From the NCBI GenBank assembly GCA_036278935.1, contig DASUKA010000025.1, positions 73,738 to 137,737 of the forward strand: a stretch of DNA of 64,000 bases, given 5' to 3'. This DNA is from DASSNR01 sp036278935 (lineage in GTDB: Bacteria > Gemmatimonadota > Gemmatimonadetes > Gemmatimonadales > Gemmatimonadaceae). Shown here in pieces: positions 25,936 through 33,759 of the stretch. The notes under the pieces were generated by a model. It was not told the DNA's origin, did no database searches, and saw only the letters and a list, made by a program, of their open reading frames with translations. A program made the translations under genes and the position numbers. Position 1 is the stretch's first letter, and each line of letters begins with the position of its first letter.

Positions 25936-27618
25936 ATGCCGCAGACGACCACCCGATCTCTCCCCATCATCCCGGCGCGCTATCAGCCGCCACTCCCCCT
26001 CGACCGCTTCATCCTCGAGCAGACGCCGGACGCGGAGGCCGTCCCGATGGACGTCGTGTTCGTGGGCGGTGGACCTGCAGGGCTTGCCGGTGCCATCGAG
26101 CTTTCGCGGCTGGTCAAGAAGGATGCGGAATCTGGTGGCACGCTGGGAGAGGTGGAGATCGCCGTGCTGGAGAAGGCCGCGGGGCTGGGCGAGCACTCGC
26201 TCTCCGGCGCGGTGGTGAATCCCGTGGCGTTCCGCGAGCTCTTCCCCGACCTCAAGGACGCGGATTTCCCATTCCGCTCGCGCGTGAACAACGAGCGTGT
26301 GTACTTCCTCACGGGATCGCGGGCCATCCGCATGCCCACACCGCCCACCATGCGCAACCACGGCCTGTACGTCGCTTCGCTCTGCGAGATCGTGCGCTGG
26401 CTGGGGGAGCGGGCGGAAGCGGCGGGGGTGAACATCTTCACCGGATTTCCCGCCGCCTCGCTGCTTGTCGAGGGCGACCAGGTGATCGGCGTGCGTACCA
26501 CGCCGTCCGGGCTCGACCGTGCGGGAGAGCCGGGCACGGAGTCGATGCCGGCCACCGATCTCACTGCAAAGGTGACGGTGCTCGCCGAGGGAACGCGCGG
26601 CTCGTTGAGCCAGGCCTTCTACCAGTGGCAGCAGGTGCAACGGGAGAATCCACAGATCTTCGCGCTGGGCGTGAAGGAGGTGTGGGAGACCAAGCACCCG
26701 CTGGATGCCGTGGTGCACACGCTGGGGTGGCCGCTCCCCACCGATGCGTTCGGTGGCAGCTTCATGTATCCCATGACGCCCACCCTCGTGGCGATCGGAC
26801 TGGTGGTTGGCCTCGACTACCGCGATGCCGGGCTCGACGTGCACGTGCTGCTACAGCGCATGAAAGAGCACCCGCTCTTCCGCCAGTACCTGGAGGGGGG
26901 CGAGATGGTCGAGTGGGGGGCCAAGACGATTCCGGAAGGCGGCTACTACGCCGTGCCGGAGCGGCGGAGCGGGAACGGCGTGCTGGTGGTGGGCGACGCG
27001 GCGGGGTATGTGGAGGTGGCGTCGCTCAAGGGAATTCACTACGCCATGCAGTCGGGGATCTTCGCCGCGCGCGCGATTTTCGCCGCGCTCAAGGCGCGCG
27101 ATTGCTCCGCCGCCTCGCTCGCGGCGAGCGACCGGATGGTGGGCGAGAGCTTCATCATGGGCGACCTCAGGAGCCGGCGGAACATGCGGCTGGCGTTTCA
27201 GGATGGGTTGTACGTGGGCGGCGCGAAGGCGGGGCTCATGACGCTCACCGGCGGCGCCTTCCCCTCGGGGAAGATCGCCTGCGAGCGCGACGCCGACGTG
27301 GCCAAGCGCGTGGCAGGCGAGGGCGCTGAGCCGTTCAAGCCTGATGGCGCGCTCACTTTCGGCAAGCTGGACGCGGTGTTCAAGTCGGGGAACGCCACGC
27401 GCGATGACATCCCGTCGCACCTGATCGTCGGCGCGGATGTTCCGCCCGAGGTGGCCGAGATGTACCAGCACATGTGTCCTGCCGGAGTGTATGAGCGCGA
27501 CGGCGATCGGCTGGTGGTGAGCCCTGCCAACTGCATCGATTGCAAGGCCACGGATGACCTGGGCCCGCGATGGACGCCCCGCGAGGGAGGGAGCGGGGCG
27601 CGGTACCGGCGGATGTAA
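25936..27618 (+). CDS. ETF-ubiquinone oxidoreductase homologue with an altered Fe-S site
   Basis: A 560-residue membrane-associated flavoprotein that passes electrons from ETF to the quinone pool. FAD-binding FVGGGPAGLAGAIELSRL lies near residue 40, EKAAGLGEHSLSGAV follows, and the late GDAAGYVEVASLKGIHYAMQ is typical. The C-terminal cluster motif has C514 (CPAGVYE), C533 and C536 (NCIDC), but the residue where the fourth cysteine is expected (CKTC in mammalian enzymes) is Thr539 (CKAT). The [4Fe-4S] cluster may be missing a ligand or use another one. The gene stands beside the ETF genes, supporting the assignment. Confidence 0.87.
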   Translation: MPQTTTRSLPIIPARYQPPLPLDRFILEQTPDAEAVPMDVVFVGGGPAGLAGAIELSRLVKKDAESGGTLGEVEIAVLEKAAGLGEHSLSGAVVNPVAFRELFPDLKDADFPFRSRVNNERVYFLTGSRAIRMPTPPTMRNHGLYVASLCEIVRWLGERAEAAGVNIFTGFPAASLLVEGDQVIGVRTTPSGLDRAGEPGTESMPATDLTAKVTVLAEGTRGSLSQAFYQWQQVQRENPQIFALGVKEVWETKHPLDAVVHTLGWPLPTDAFGGSFMYPMTPTLVAIGLVVGLDYRDAGLDVHVLLQRMKEHPLFRQYLEGGEMVEWGAKTIPEGGYYAVPERRSGNGVLVVGDAAGYVEVASLKGIHYAMQSGIFAARAIFAALKARDCSAASLAASDRMVGESFIMGDLRSRRNMRLAFQDGLYVGGAKAGLMTLTGGAFPSGKIACERDADVAKRVAGEGAEPFKPDGALTFGKLDAVFKSGNATRDDIPSHLIVGADVPPEVAEMYQHMCPAGVYERDGDRLVVSPANCIDCKATDDLGPRWTPREGGSGARYRRM

Positions 27619-27652
27619 CGTCGCGGTTGGAGGAGTTGGCGATAGGCTCAGC

Positions 27653-27691
27653 TCTTGAAGCGTCGGGCCTCGCGCTTCAAGACCTGACCCC
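27653..27691. repeat. REP-like hairpin with GGGGTCAGGTC (inverted)
   Basis: A perfect 10-bp stem, TCTTGAAGCG (27653-27662) and CGCTTCAAGA (27673-27682), with a 10-base loop, is flanked by GACCTGACCCC at 27681-27691, the inverse of the 11-mer at 5025. It lies between two convergent genes and includes the stop codon of the monooxygenase, so it also supplies that protein's last residues. It may act as a bidirectional terminator. Confidence 0.65.
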
Positions 27692-29041
27692 GCCGCGCGT
27701 AACCCCGCTCGCGTGCCCTACGGGCAGCCTTCTCAGCAGCTTGTCCAGGTGGTGGTTGTAGGCGTCGAACTGCACGTAGTACGCATGCCGCGGCGTGGCG
27801 AGATAACGCACGCCGTCCGTGAGATCCGGCTGCTTCGCGGATCTTGCTCGCTCCAGCCAGCGCGCGCACTGCTCGGGTTCCAGCGCGATCACACGCGCCA
27901 CGAGCTCAGCCTGTCGGCTCACCACGGGGTACGCTGCGCCGTCCGTCTCGAACTGTCCGATAACGAACAGATTCGAGTAGCTGGCCGGAAAGATGTTGAG
28001 GAAGAGATGGTCGGGTCGGAGTGCGCGCTCGCCGTGATCGTCGAAGCATGGGATCGTCGCCTGATAGCCGGTCGCGTAGACGATCACGTCCACCTCAGCC
28101 TCGCTTCCGTCGGTGAACACCACCGTCCCGCCGCGGAGTTCCCGCACGTCCGGCTTCGCCACGATATCCCCGTGCGCGAGATAATGCAGGAGTTGTGAGT
28201 TCACGATCGGGTGGCTCGTCAGCACCTTGTGATCGGGGCGCGGGAGGCCATAGCGGCGAAGGTCGCCGACGAGCAGCCGCAGGAGGACGGCGAGCAGAGG
28301 CTGCCCGATCCGGAGCGGGATGTGCGGCCCCTGCCGGAAGAAGACGTCCGTGGGCTGCCCGAAGATGTGCTTGGGGAGAAAGTAGTACCCGCGCCGCAGC
28401 GAGATCATCGCTTGCTCGGCGTTCGCAGCCGCGTCGCACGCAATATCGCACCCGCTGTTGCCCCCGCCCACCACGAGCACGCGCTTTCCGCCAAAGGCCT
28501 CGGGCGAACGGTAGGCGAACGCATGGTATGCCACGCCGTCGAAATGCCCGGGGTACGTGGGCATGACCGGATCCCAGTTGTGTCCGACGGCCAGAACCAC
28601 GCCGCGGTAGCGCCGATGCTCACCGCTGGCGAGCACGACATCCCATTGGTCGCCGGCCGGCATCACGCGGCGCACATCGGCGCCGAACTGGATGTGCCGC
28701 CGCAGGTCGTAGTGTCGCGCGAAGTCCCGCAGATACTCCAATATCTGCCGCCACGAGGGATAATCGGGGTAGTGCTCCGGCATGGGGAAGTCGGAGAACG
28801 CCGACTGCGTGCGCGACGAGATGAAGTGCGCCGTCTCGTACATCGGCGTCTGCGCGCTGGCGAGATCCCAGATGCCGCCCACGTCGGCGTGGCGCTCCAG
28901 CACATCAAACGGGATGCCCGCCTGGTTGAAGGCACGCGCCGCGGCGAGGCCGGAGGGACCGGCGCCGATGATGCAATAGCGATCCACGCGCTCGGTGAGT
29001 GGCGCCCTGGGCTCGGCGCACAATGCGGTAATCTCGGTCAT
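27677..29041 (-). CDS. Flavin-containing monooxygenase (FMO/Baeyer-Villiger type)
   Basis: A 454-residue FAD/NADPH enzyme. IIGAGPSGLAAARA binds FAD, the FMO fingerprint FxGxxxHxxxY is read as FDGVAYHAFAY, and VVGGGNSGCDIA binds NADPH. ATGYQATIP is the usual C-terminal motif. Such enzymes oxygenate N, S or ketone substrates; the substrate is unknown. ATG 29041 is preferred to 29059, because a TACAAT box ends 6 bases before it. The 3' end runs into a REP-like hairpin, which makes the terminal GGVRS. Confidence 0.85.
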   Translation of the reverse strand: MTEITALCAEPRAPLTERVDRYCIIGAGPSGLAAARAFNQAGIPFDVLERHADVGGIWDLASAQTPMYETAHFISSRTQSAFSDFPMPEHYPDYPSWRQILEYLRDFARHYDLRRHIQFGADVRRVMPAGDQWDVVLASGEHRRYRGVVLAVGHNWDPVMPTYPGHFDGVAYHAFAYRSPEAFGGKRVLVVGGGNSGCDIACDAAANAEQAMISLRRGYYFLPKHIFGQPTDVFFRQGPHIPLRIGQPLLAVLLRLLVGDLRRYGLPRPDHKVLTSHPIVNSQLLHYLAHGDIVAKPDVRELRGGTVVFTDGSEAEVDVIVYATGYQATIPCFDDHGERALRPDHLFLNIFPASYSNLFVIGQFETDGAAYPVVSRQAELVARVIALEPEQCARWLERARSAKQPDLTDGVRYLATPRHAYYVQFDAYNHHLDKLLRRLPVGHASGVTRGGVRS

Positions 29042-29047
29042 CGGGCA

Positions 29048-29053
29048 ATTGTA
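29048..29053 (-). promoter_or_regulatory. -10 box 6 bases before the monooxygenase ATG
   Basis: TACAAT on the minus strand at 29053-29048 is followed by 6 bases and the ATG at 29041. The spacing fits a leaderless transcript. The -35 (TTCCCC at 18 bases) is weak. Confidence 0.4.
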
Positions 29054-29059
29054 CGGCAT

Positions 29060-29355
29060 ATGGGCGGCGGCGGGGAAGGGCGGGCCGCGGAGCAGGATCC
29101 ATCACACGCTTGCATCGCCTGCGCCGCCAACGGCGCCGGGCCTGGAGGGCTGGTTCGCACTGCCCCACGGCCGCCGCCGCTGTCGGCGCCTTCCGTCGCT
29201 GGAACGGCGAGTGGCCCGCCCGCATTATCATTCTATAGAGAGCGGGATGCAGAGAGCGGGATGCCGCATCCTGGCAGCACGGTGTCCCGCACGCTTTCAG
29301 CGCGGCAAGCCGCATCCGCCACGCGTGAAGATCATTCGCGAGGAGGCGCACACCA
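29060..29355. other. Divergent intergenic region with a short tandem repeat
   Basis: No gene is seen. AGAGAGCGGGATGC is repeated in tandem around 29236-29263, directly before a small GGATGC/GCATCC palindrome. CATTCTATAGAG just upstream could hold a -10 for the msrA gene. The region separates the divergent monooxygenase and msrA. Confidence 0.35.
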
Positions 29356-29847
29356 GTGAGTACCACCGTCGAATCCATCAAGAGAGCCAGCTTTGGCGCG
29401 GGATGCTTCTGGGGCACCGAGGTGACGTTCCGCAACGTCCCCGGCGTCACCAACGTGACCGCCGGATACATGGGAGGAACGCTGGATCATCCCACCTACG
29501 AGGACGTGTGCAGCGATGCGACGGGACACGCCGAGGTCGTGGAGGTGGAGTACGATCCGGCACGCGTGTCGTACGACACGCTGCTCGATGTCTTCTGGGA
29601 AAATCACAACCCGACGACGTTGAATCGGCAGGGGCCTGATGTGGGCACCCAGTATCGATCGGCCATCTTCTACTACGACGACGAGCAGCGCGCTGCGGCG
29701 CGGGCTTCGAAGGACGCTCTCGAGCGGAGCCACCGCTTCGCCAAGCCAATTGTCACCGAGATCACCCCCGCCACGCCCTTCTACCGCGCGGAGGAGTATC
29801 ACCAGCGGTACCTGGAGAAGCACGGGCTCGCGCACTGCCACGTATGA
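29356..29847 (+). CDS. msrA: Peptide-methionine (S)-S-oxide reductase
   Basis: This 163-residue enzyme repairs oxidised methionine. The catalytic GCFWGTE motif is at residues 16-22, with [16 protein letters not shown] and YHQRYLEK as in the family. There is no MsrB domain. The GTG start has AGGAGG 9 bases upstream. It overlaps the YfiT-like gene by ATGA, and an OsmC gene two places on suggests an oxidative-stress group. Confidence 0.93.
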   Translation: MSTTVESIKRASFGAGCFWGTEVTFRNVPGVTNVTAGYMGGTLDHPTYEDVCSDATGHAEVVEVEYDPARVSYDTLLDVFWENHNPTTLNRQGPDVGTQYRSAIFYYDDEQRAAARASKDALERSHRFAKPIVTEITPATPFYRAEEYHQRYLEKHGLAHCHV

Positions 29848-30395
29848 CCATGCCTACGGCCACGCCAGACCTCCGATACCCGATCGGCAGATTCGCCCTG
29901 GATGGGCCCATCACCGCATCCACGCGGCAGGAATGGCTCGACGATATCGCGCGCGCGCCCGCGGCATTGCGCGCCGCGGTACAGGGGCTCTCCGCCGAGC
30001 AGCTCGACACGCCGTACCGCCCGGGTGGATGGACGGTGCGGCAGCTCGTGCATCACGTGCCGGACAGCCATCTGAACGCCTACGTGCGGTGCAAGCTCGC
30101 ACTGACAGAGAGCGAGCCGACGATCAAGCCGTACGACGAAGCGCGATGGGCTGAGCTGCCCGACAGCCGGATCGTGCCCATCGACATCTCCCTTGCCATG
30201 CTCGACGCGCTTCACGTACGCTGGGTGGCGCTGCTTCGCGCCCTCACTCCCGCGGAGCTGGAGCGGACCGTTCGATACCCGGAACACGGCCGCACCGTGA
30301 CGATCGATGAGATGGTGGGACTCTACGCCTGGCATGGCCGGCACCACGTGGCGCACGTCACGGCACTTCGCGAACGCGAAGGGTGGAAGGGATGA
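29844..30395 (+). CDS. YfiT/BstA-like DinB-superfamily protein
   Basis: A 183-residue four-helix-bundle protein of the DinB/YfiT group. The opening [26 protein letters not shown] and the C-terminal [10 protein letters not shown] provide the three histidines of the metal site. In Firmicutes the closest group is BstA, a bacillithiol-S-transferase; elsewhere the thiol partner is unclear. Coupled to msrA, it may conjugate or detoxify electrophiles under oxidative stress. Confidence 0.8.
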   Translation: MTMPTATPDLRYPIGRFALDGPITASTRQEWLDDIARAPAALRAAVQGLSAEQLDTPYRPGGWTVRQLVHHVPDSHLNAYVRCKLALTESEPTIKPYDEARWAELPDSRIVPIDISLAMLDALHVRWVALLRALTPAELERTVRYPEHGRTVTIDEMVGLYAWHGRHHVAHVTALREREGWKG

Positions 30396-30486
30396 GGTTT
30401 GAGTTATGGGTTGTGGGTCATGGGTTTTAAGACAACCCCGCACCGTGGACAGCCGTCCACGACTCACAACCTTTAACTCACAACCC
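30396..30486. repeat. Intergenic long inverted repeat (GAGTTATGGGTTGTG type)
   Basis: Left arm 30396-30424 and right arm 30458-30486 are inverted copies with about four-fifths identity. Inside is a perfect short stem, GTGGAC (30445-30450) and GTCCAC (30455-30460). The repeat begins on the base after the upstream stop codon and ends on the base before the next ATG, so it fills the whole gap. Confidence 0.8.
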
Positions 30487-30798
30487 ATGCTTCCCGTCCT
30501 CTGTGCTGCCATTCGTGCTCGAACGCTCCTGATCTTCGGCTACGGTGAGCGCGTGCCGATTGTCGAGCCGCATCTCTATGGCGTGAACTCGCTCGGGCAC
30601 GAGGTGCTGAGTGCATGGCTGTTGCCCGGCCACAGCCGTGCCGATCCGGAGGGCGGCTGGCGGACGTACCTGGTGAATGAGATGCGCAACGTACAGATGC
30701 TCGATCAAATCTTCCCGCAGCCGCGCGCGGGCTATAATCCGGACGATCAACGGATGACGCACACCTTCTGCCGGCTGGAGTCCGGAGGCGAACCATGA
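30487..30798 (+). CDS. Small protein resembling a WYL domain
   Basis: A 103-residue protein. CAAIRARTLLIFGYGERVPI, VEPHLYGVNSLGHEVLSAW and the later WRTYLVNEMRNV follow the pattern of WYL sensor domains, but there is no DNA-binding domain. A stand-alone ligand-sensing or nucleotide-binding role is possible, not shown. The start is fixed by the inverted repeat that ends one base before it. It overlaps the OsmC gene by ATGA. Confidence 0.6.
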   Translation: MLPVLCAAIRARTLLIFGYGERVPIVEPHLYGVNSLGHEVLSAWLLPGHSRADPEGGWRTYLVNEMRNVQMLDQIFPQPRAGYNPDDQRMTHTFCRLESGGEP

Positions 30799-31316
30799 CC
30801 GATGCCGACGCGCTGCGCGCGCTGCAAGGTCCATTGAAGGAGCGGTACCGGGCGACGCCCGAGGCCGCGCTGGTCACGCTGCGCGCGCAGGGGCGGATTG
30901 GCGAGGGCATCAGTTGCAAGGTGGAGACGGGCAAGGCGCTGGTAGAAGCGGGGTTGCATCCGGCCACCGGCGGAAGCGGCCTCGCGGCCTGCTCGGGTGA
31001 CATGCTGCTCGAAGCGCTGGTGGCGTGTGCCGGCGTCACCATGCGCGCGGTGGCCACATCCATCGGCGTCGAGCTTCGCGATGGCACAGTGACCGCCGAG
31101 GGCGATCTGGACTTTCGCGGAACGCTCGCCGTGTCCAGGGAGACTCCCGTGGGCTTCCAGCGCATCCGGCTCCGCTTCGATCTCGATACCGATGCGAGCG
31201 AGGAGCAGCTCGCCTCGCTCATCCGGCTGACGGAGCGATACTGCGTGGTCTATCAGACGCTCCGGCAGTCGCCCGAGATCGCCGTATCATACGAGACGGC
31301 GCGGTCCCCAGGCTGA
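30795..31316 (+). CDS. OsmC-family peroxiredoxin-like protein
   Basis: A 173-residue protein of the OsmC/Ohr fold, which reduces organic hydroperoxides with paired cysteines. The two cysteines are in EALVACAGVTMRA and LTERYCVVYQTL. N- and C-terminal strand patterns (VTAEGDLDFRGTLAV) agree. It is the last gene of the msrA group, and its neighbours suggest protection against oxidants. Confidence 0.83.
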   Translation: MTDADALRALQGPLKERYRATPEAALVTLRAQGRIGEGISCKVETGKALVEAGLHPATGGSGLAACSGDMLLEALVACAGVTMRAVATSIGVELRDGTVTAEGDLDFRGTLAVSRETPVGFQRIRLRFDLDTDASEEQLASLIRLTERYCVVYQTLRQSPEIAVSYETARSPG

Positions 31317-31476
31317 TTCAGCGCGGCGAAAACAGGGGTCGCAGCCCGCCTGGACGCGAGCTGTCTGACTGCTCCCGGATTGCCGCTGCTTGGCAGTGAC
31401 CGGATTTCGTCGCTGTATGCAATGATCAGGGGGTGCTGCGGGCGCCCAGCTCCTCACCCGCCTGGTACTGTGCGAC

Positions 31477-31803
31477 ATGGTGCAGCGAGGACATAGCCAC
31501 GTGGTTGGGATGTGGGCGCGCTTCGAGCAGCGCGTCCATCCCGCCTTCGGGACATCGAGACCGGAGCGCGTCACGCGCGCGGTCGTTCGCGCGATCCGCT
31601 CCGAGCGGGTCGAGGTGCTGGTGAATCCCATGCCGGTGCGTCCCGCGATCGCCAGCTGGGCGCTCGCACCGGGCATGGCCGCGCGAATGTTTCGCCTCCT
31701 CGGCATAGACGCGTTCATGCTGCGAGTGGCGCGCGGCGCCCACGGCGATGGCGCATCGAGCGCGGATGAGCGTTTGCCAGAGAACAGCTCAATGCGCTTG
31801 TGA
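31477..31803 (+). pseudogene. Remnant: C-terminus of a short-chain dehydrogenase
   Basis: An open frame encodes GMWARFEQRV, SRPERVTRAVVRAIRSERVE, VLVNPMPVRPAI and MAARMFRLLGIDAF, the pattern of the last ~90 residues of SDR oxidoreductases of the fatty-acyl or sterol-like type. The Rossmann fold (TGxxxGxG, YxxxK) is absent upstream, where 31317-31476 has no coding character in this frame. It is most likely a decayed or truncated gene; a short functional protein is less likely. Confidence 0.5.
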
Positions 31804-31834
31804 CTTGTCTGCTCCGGGGCCGATGCGCCGGCCT

Positions 31835-32512
31835 CTACGCCCGCCGCACCGTGTAGATCGTGATGCGCTGCCGGATCCTGCCGGCCGCGTACGGCCGCAC
31901 CTCCGTGCCCACCAGCTGCAGATCGTGTCGCGCGCACTGCCGCAAGAAGGCCGGCGTGGCGCGCCGCCCCGGGTCCGCAATCAGCGCCTCCCCTTCCTCG
32001 GCCAGCACCTGCGCAATGACGGTGGCGACGAGCAGGGCATAGCGGCGCTCGTACAGCACGTCGGCCGCCACCACCCGCTGCGCGGTGCCCAGGTCCTCGG
32101 GCGTGGCCCGCCAGTCCACCAGCCGGGTTCTGGGCTCGCGGCCCAGCGCGCGCCACGCATTCGCGCGCGTGAAGCGCATGGCGTCCTCGTAGTAGTCGGT
32201 GGCGAGTACGTTGAAGCCGCTCCGCATCGCGGCGATCGTGACGAGTCCCAGGCCGCACCCCAGCTCCAGCAGCGTGCGTCCGTCGCCCCGCTCCTCCAGC
32301 AGCCGCGTTGCCAGCACAATGGACGAGGGCCAGAGATCGGCCCAGTACGGCAGCCGCTCGTCGCCCACGAAGTCCGCCTCGCTGATCAGTGCATCCGCGC
32401 TCCGCGGCCGCAGCAGGTCAACCGCGGTGCGCGGCAGCTCCACGTGCTCGCTCGCCGTCACGAACCGCCGCTCGAGATCGCGCACCAGCTCGTCTCCCGC
32501 CGGCTCGCTCAC
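31835..32512 (-). CDS. SAM-dependent methyltransferase (METTL/nicotinamide-MT-like)
   Basis: A 225-residue class I methyltransferase. LPYWADLWPSSIVLATRL is the hallmark of the METTL21/nicotinamide N-methyltransferase-like group, which mostly modify protein lysines. LLELGCGLGLVTIAA binds SAM, followed by ATDYYEDAM. It overlaps moeA by 4 bases on the same strand, so it is co-transcribed with the molybdenum-cofactor genes, although no functional link is known. Confidence 0.8.
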   Translation of the reverse strand: MSEPAGDELVRDLERRFVTASEHVELPRTAVDLLRPRSADALISEADFVGDERLPYWADLWPSSIVLATRLLEERGDGRTLLELGCGLGLVTIAAMRSGFNVLATDYYEDAMRFTRANAWRALGREPRTRLVDWRATPEDLGTAQRVVAADVLYERRYALLVATVIAQVLAEEGEALIADPGRRATPAFLRQCARHDLQLVGTEVRPYAAGRIRQRITIYTVRRA

Positions 32513-33759
32513 AGCGAAAAGTGCGCGGAGAGCTGGGCGTCTTCGGTGAGGAGCAGGGCGTGGAGCTGCTCGCCGGCTTCCACGCGCGGGCGGTCCTCGG
32601 GGACGACGAGCAGCGCGTTGGCGGTGGTCATGGACGTGAGGATGCCCGAGCCCTGCGGCCCGGTGAGCCGCGCCGTCATGCGGCCATCATCCTGCACGGT
32701 GACAACGGCGCGCAGAAAGTGCGTGAGCTGCGCGCCGATGCTCACCGGCTCCTCGAGCGTGACGGGCACTGGCCGGCGGAAGAGGCGCGTGTGCCCAAGC
32801 ATGCGGCGGAGCATCGGGCGAACGAACAGGTCGAAGGTGACCATGGTGGAGACGGGATTCCCCGGCAGTCCGATCCACGGCACGCCGCGCAGCATCCCGA
32901 AGCCGAGCGGCGCGCCGGGCCGCATGCGGACCTTCCACACGTCCAGCTCCACGCCTAGCTCGGCGAGCACGTTCCTCACGTAATCGAACTCGCCCGCCGA
33001 GATCCCCGCCGAGGTGATGAGCAGGTCGCTGCCCGTGGCGCGCTCGAACCGTTCGCGCAGATCGTCCGGGTCATCGCGCGCGACACCGAGGTTCACCGGC
33101 TCGCCCCCCGCCGTGCGGATCATCGCATGCAGCGTGTAACTGTTGGAGGTGACGATCTTCCGGCCGGCCAGCGCCTCGCTGAACCGGTCGAGGTCCACGA
33201 TCTCGTCGCCCGAACCGAAGTACGCCACGCGCGGCCGGCGGTAGACGTCCACGCTGGATGCCCCGACTGACGCCAGCACGCCAATCTGCGCCGCGCCGAT
33301 CGGCGTGCCGCGCTCGAGTACTACCATCCCCTGCGCGATATCCTCGCCGCGCCGGCGAATGTTCCGACGCGCGTCGCGTGCGGCGCGAATGGCGACCGTT
33401 GTGACGCCGCCGTCGGTGTCTTCCACACGAATCACGCTGTCGGCTCCCTCGGGTAGCGGGGCGCCCGTCATGATGCGCGTGGCGTGTCCCGGCTCGAGCG
33501 GCTGGGTCGGGAACTCGCCGGCCGCCACCGTCTCCAGCACCGGCAGCTGCACCGGCGCCTCCGGCGTGGCGCTGGCGATGTCCGTCGCGCGGACCGCATA
33601 TCCATCCATGGCCGAGTTGTCCCACGCGGGAATCGTGAGCGGCGCCGCGACCGGCGTGGCGAGCACGCGGCCGAGGGAGTGCAGCAATGGCACGCGCTCC
33701 GGCGGCAGCGTCCGGATATCTGCGAGAATGCGCTCGCTCGCCTCCAGCACACCCAGCAT
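32509..33759 (-). CDS. moeA: Molybdopterin molybdenumtransferase
   Basis: A 416-residue enzyme that inserts molybdenum into adenylated molybdopterin. IPAWDNSAMDGYAVR, RIMTGAPLPEGADSVIRVED, RRGEDIAQG, SAGISAGEFDYV and GLPGNPVSTMVTFDLFVRP are all diagnostic. The ATG at 33759 overlaps the TGA of dacB by one base, so translation of the two is coupled. mobB and mobA lie upstream in the same run. Confidence 0.93.
   Translation of the reverse strand: MLGVLEASERILADIRTLPPERVPLLHSLGRVLATPVAAPLTIPAWDNSAMDGYAVRATDIASATPEAPVQLPVLETVAAGEFPTQPLEPGHATRIMTGAPLPEGADSVIRVEDTDGGVTTVAIRAARDARRNIRRRGEDIAQGMVVLERGTPIGAAQIGVLASVGASSVDVYRRPRVAYFGSGDEIVDLDRFSEALAGRKIVTSNSYTLHAMIRTAGGEPVNLGVARDDPDDLRERFERATGSDLLITSAGISAGEFDYVRNVLAELGVELDVWKVRMRPGAPLGFGMLRGVPWIGLPGNPVSTMVTFDLFVRPMLRRMLGHTRLFRRPVPVTLEEPVSIGAQLTHFLRAVVTVQDDGRMTARLTGPQGSGILTSMTTANALLVVPEDRPRVEAGEQLHALLLTEDAQLSAHFSL

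Noticed and set aside
29236..29263. Two tandem copies of AGAGAGCGGGATGC as a possible CRISPR or attachment site
   Set aside because: Only two copies without spacers and no integrase or cas gene nearby; more likely a short tandem duplication.
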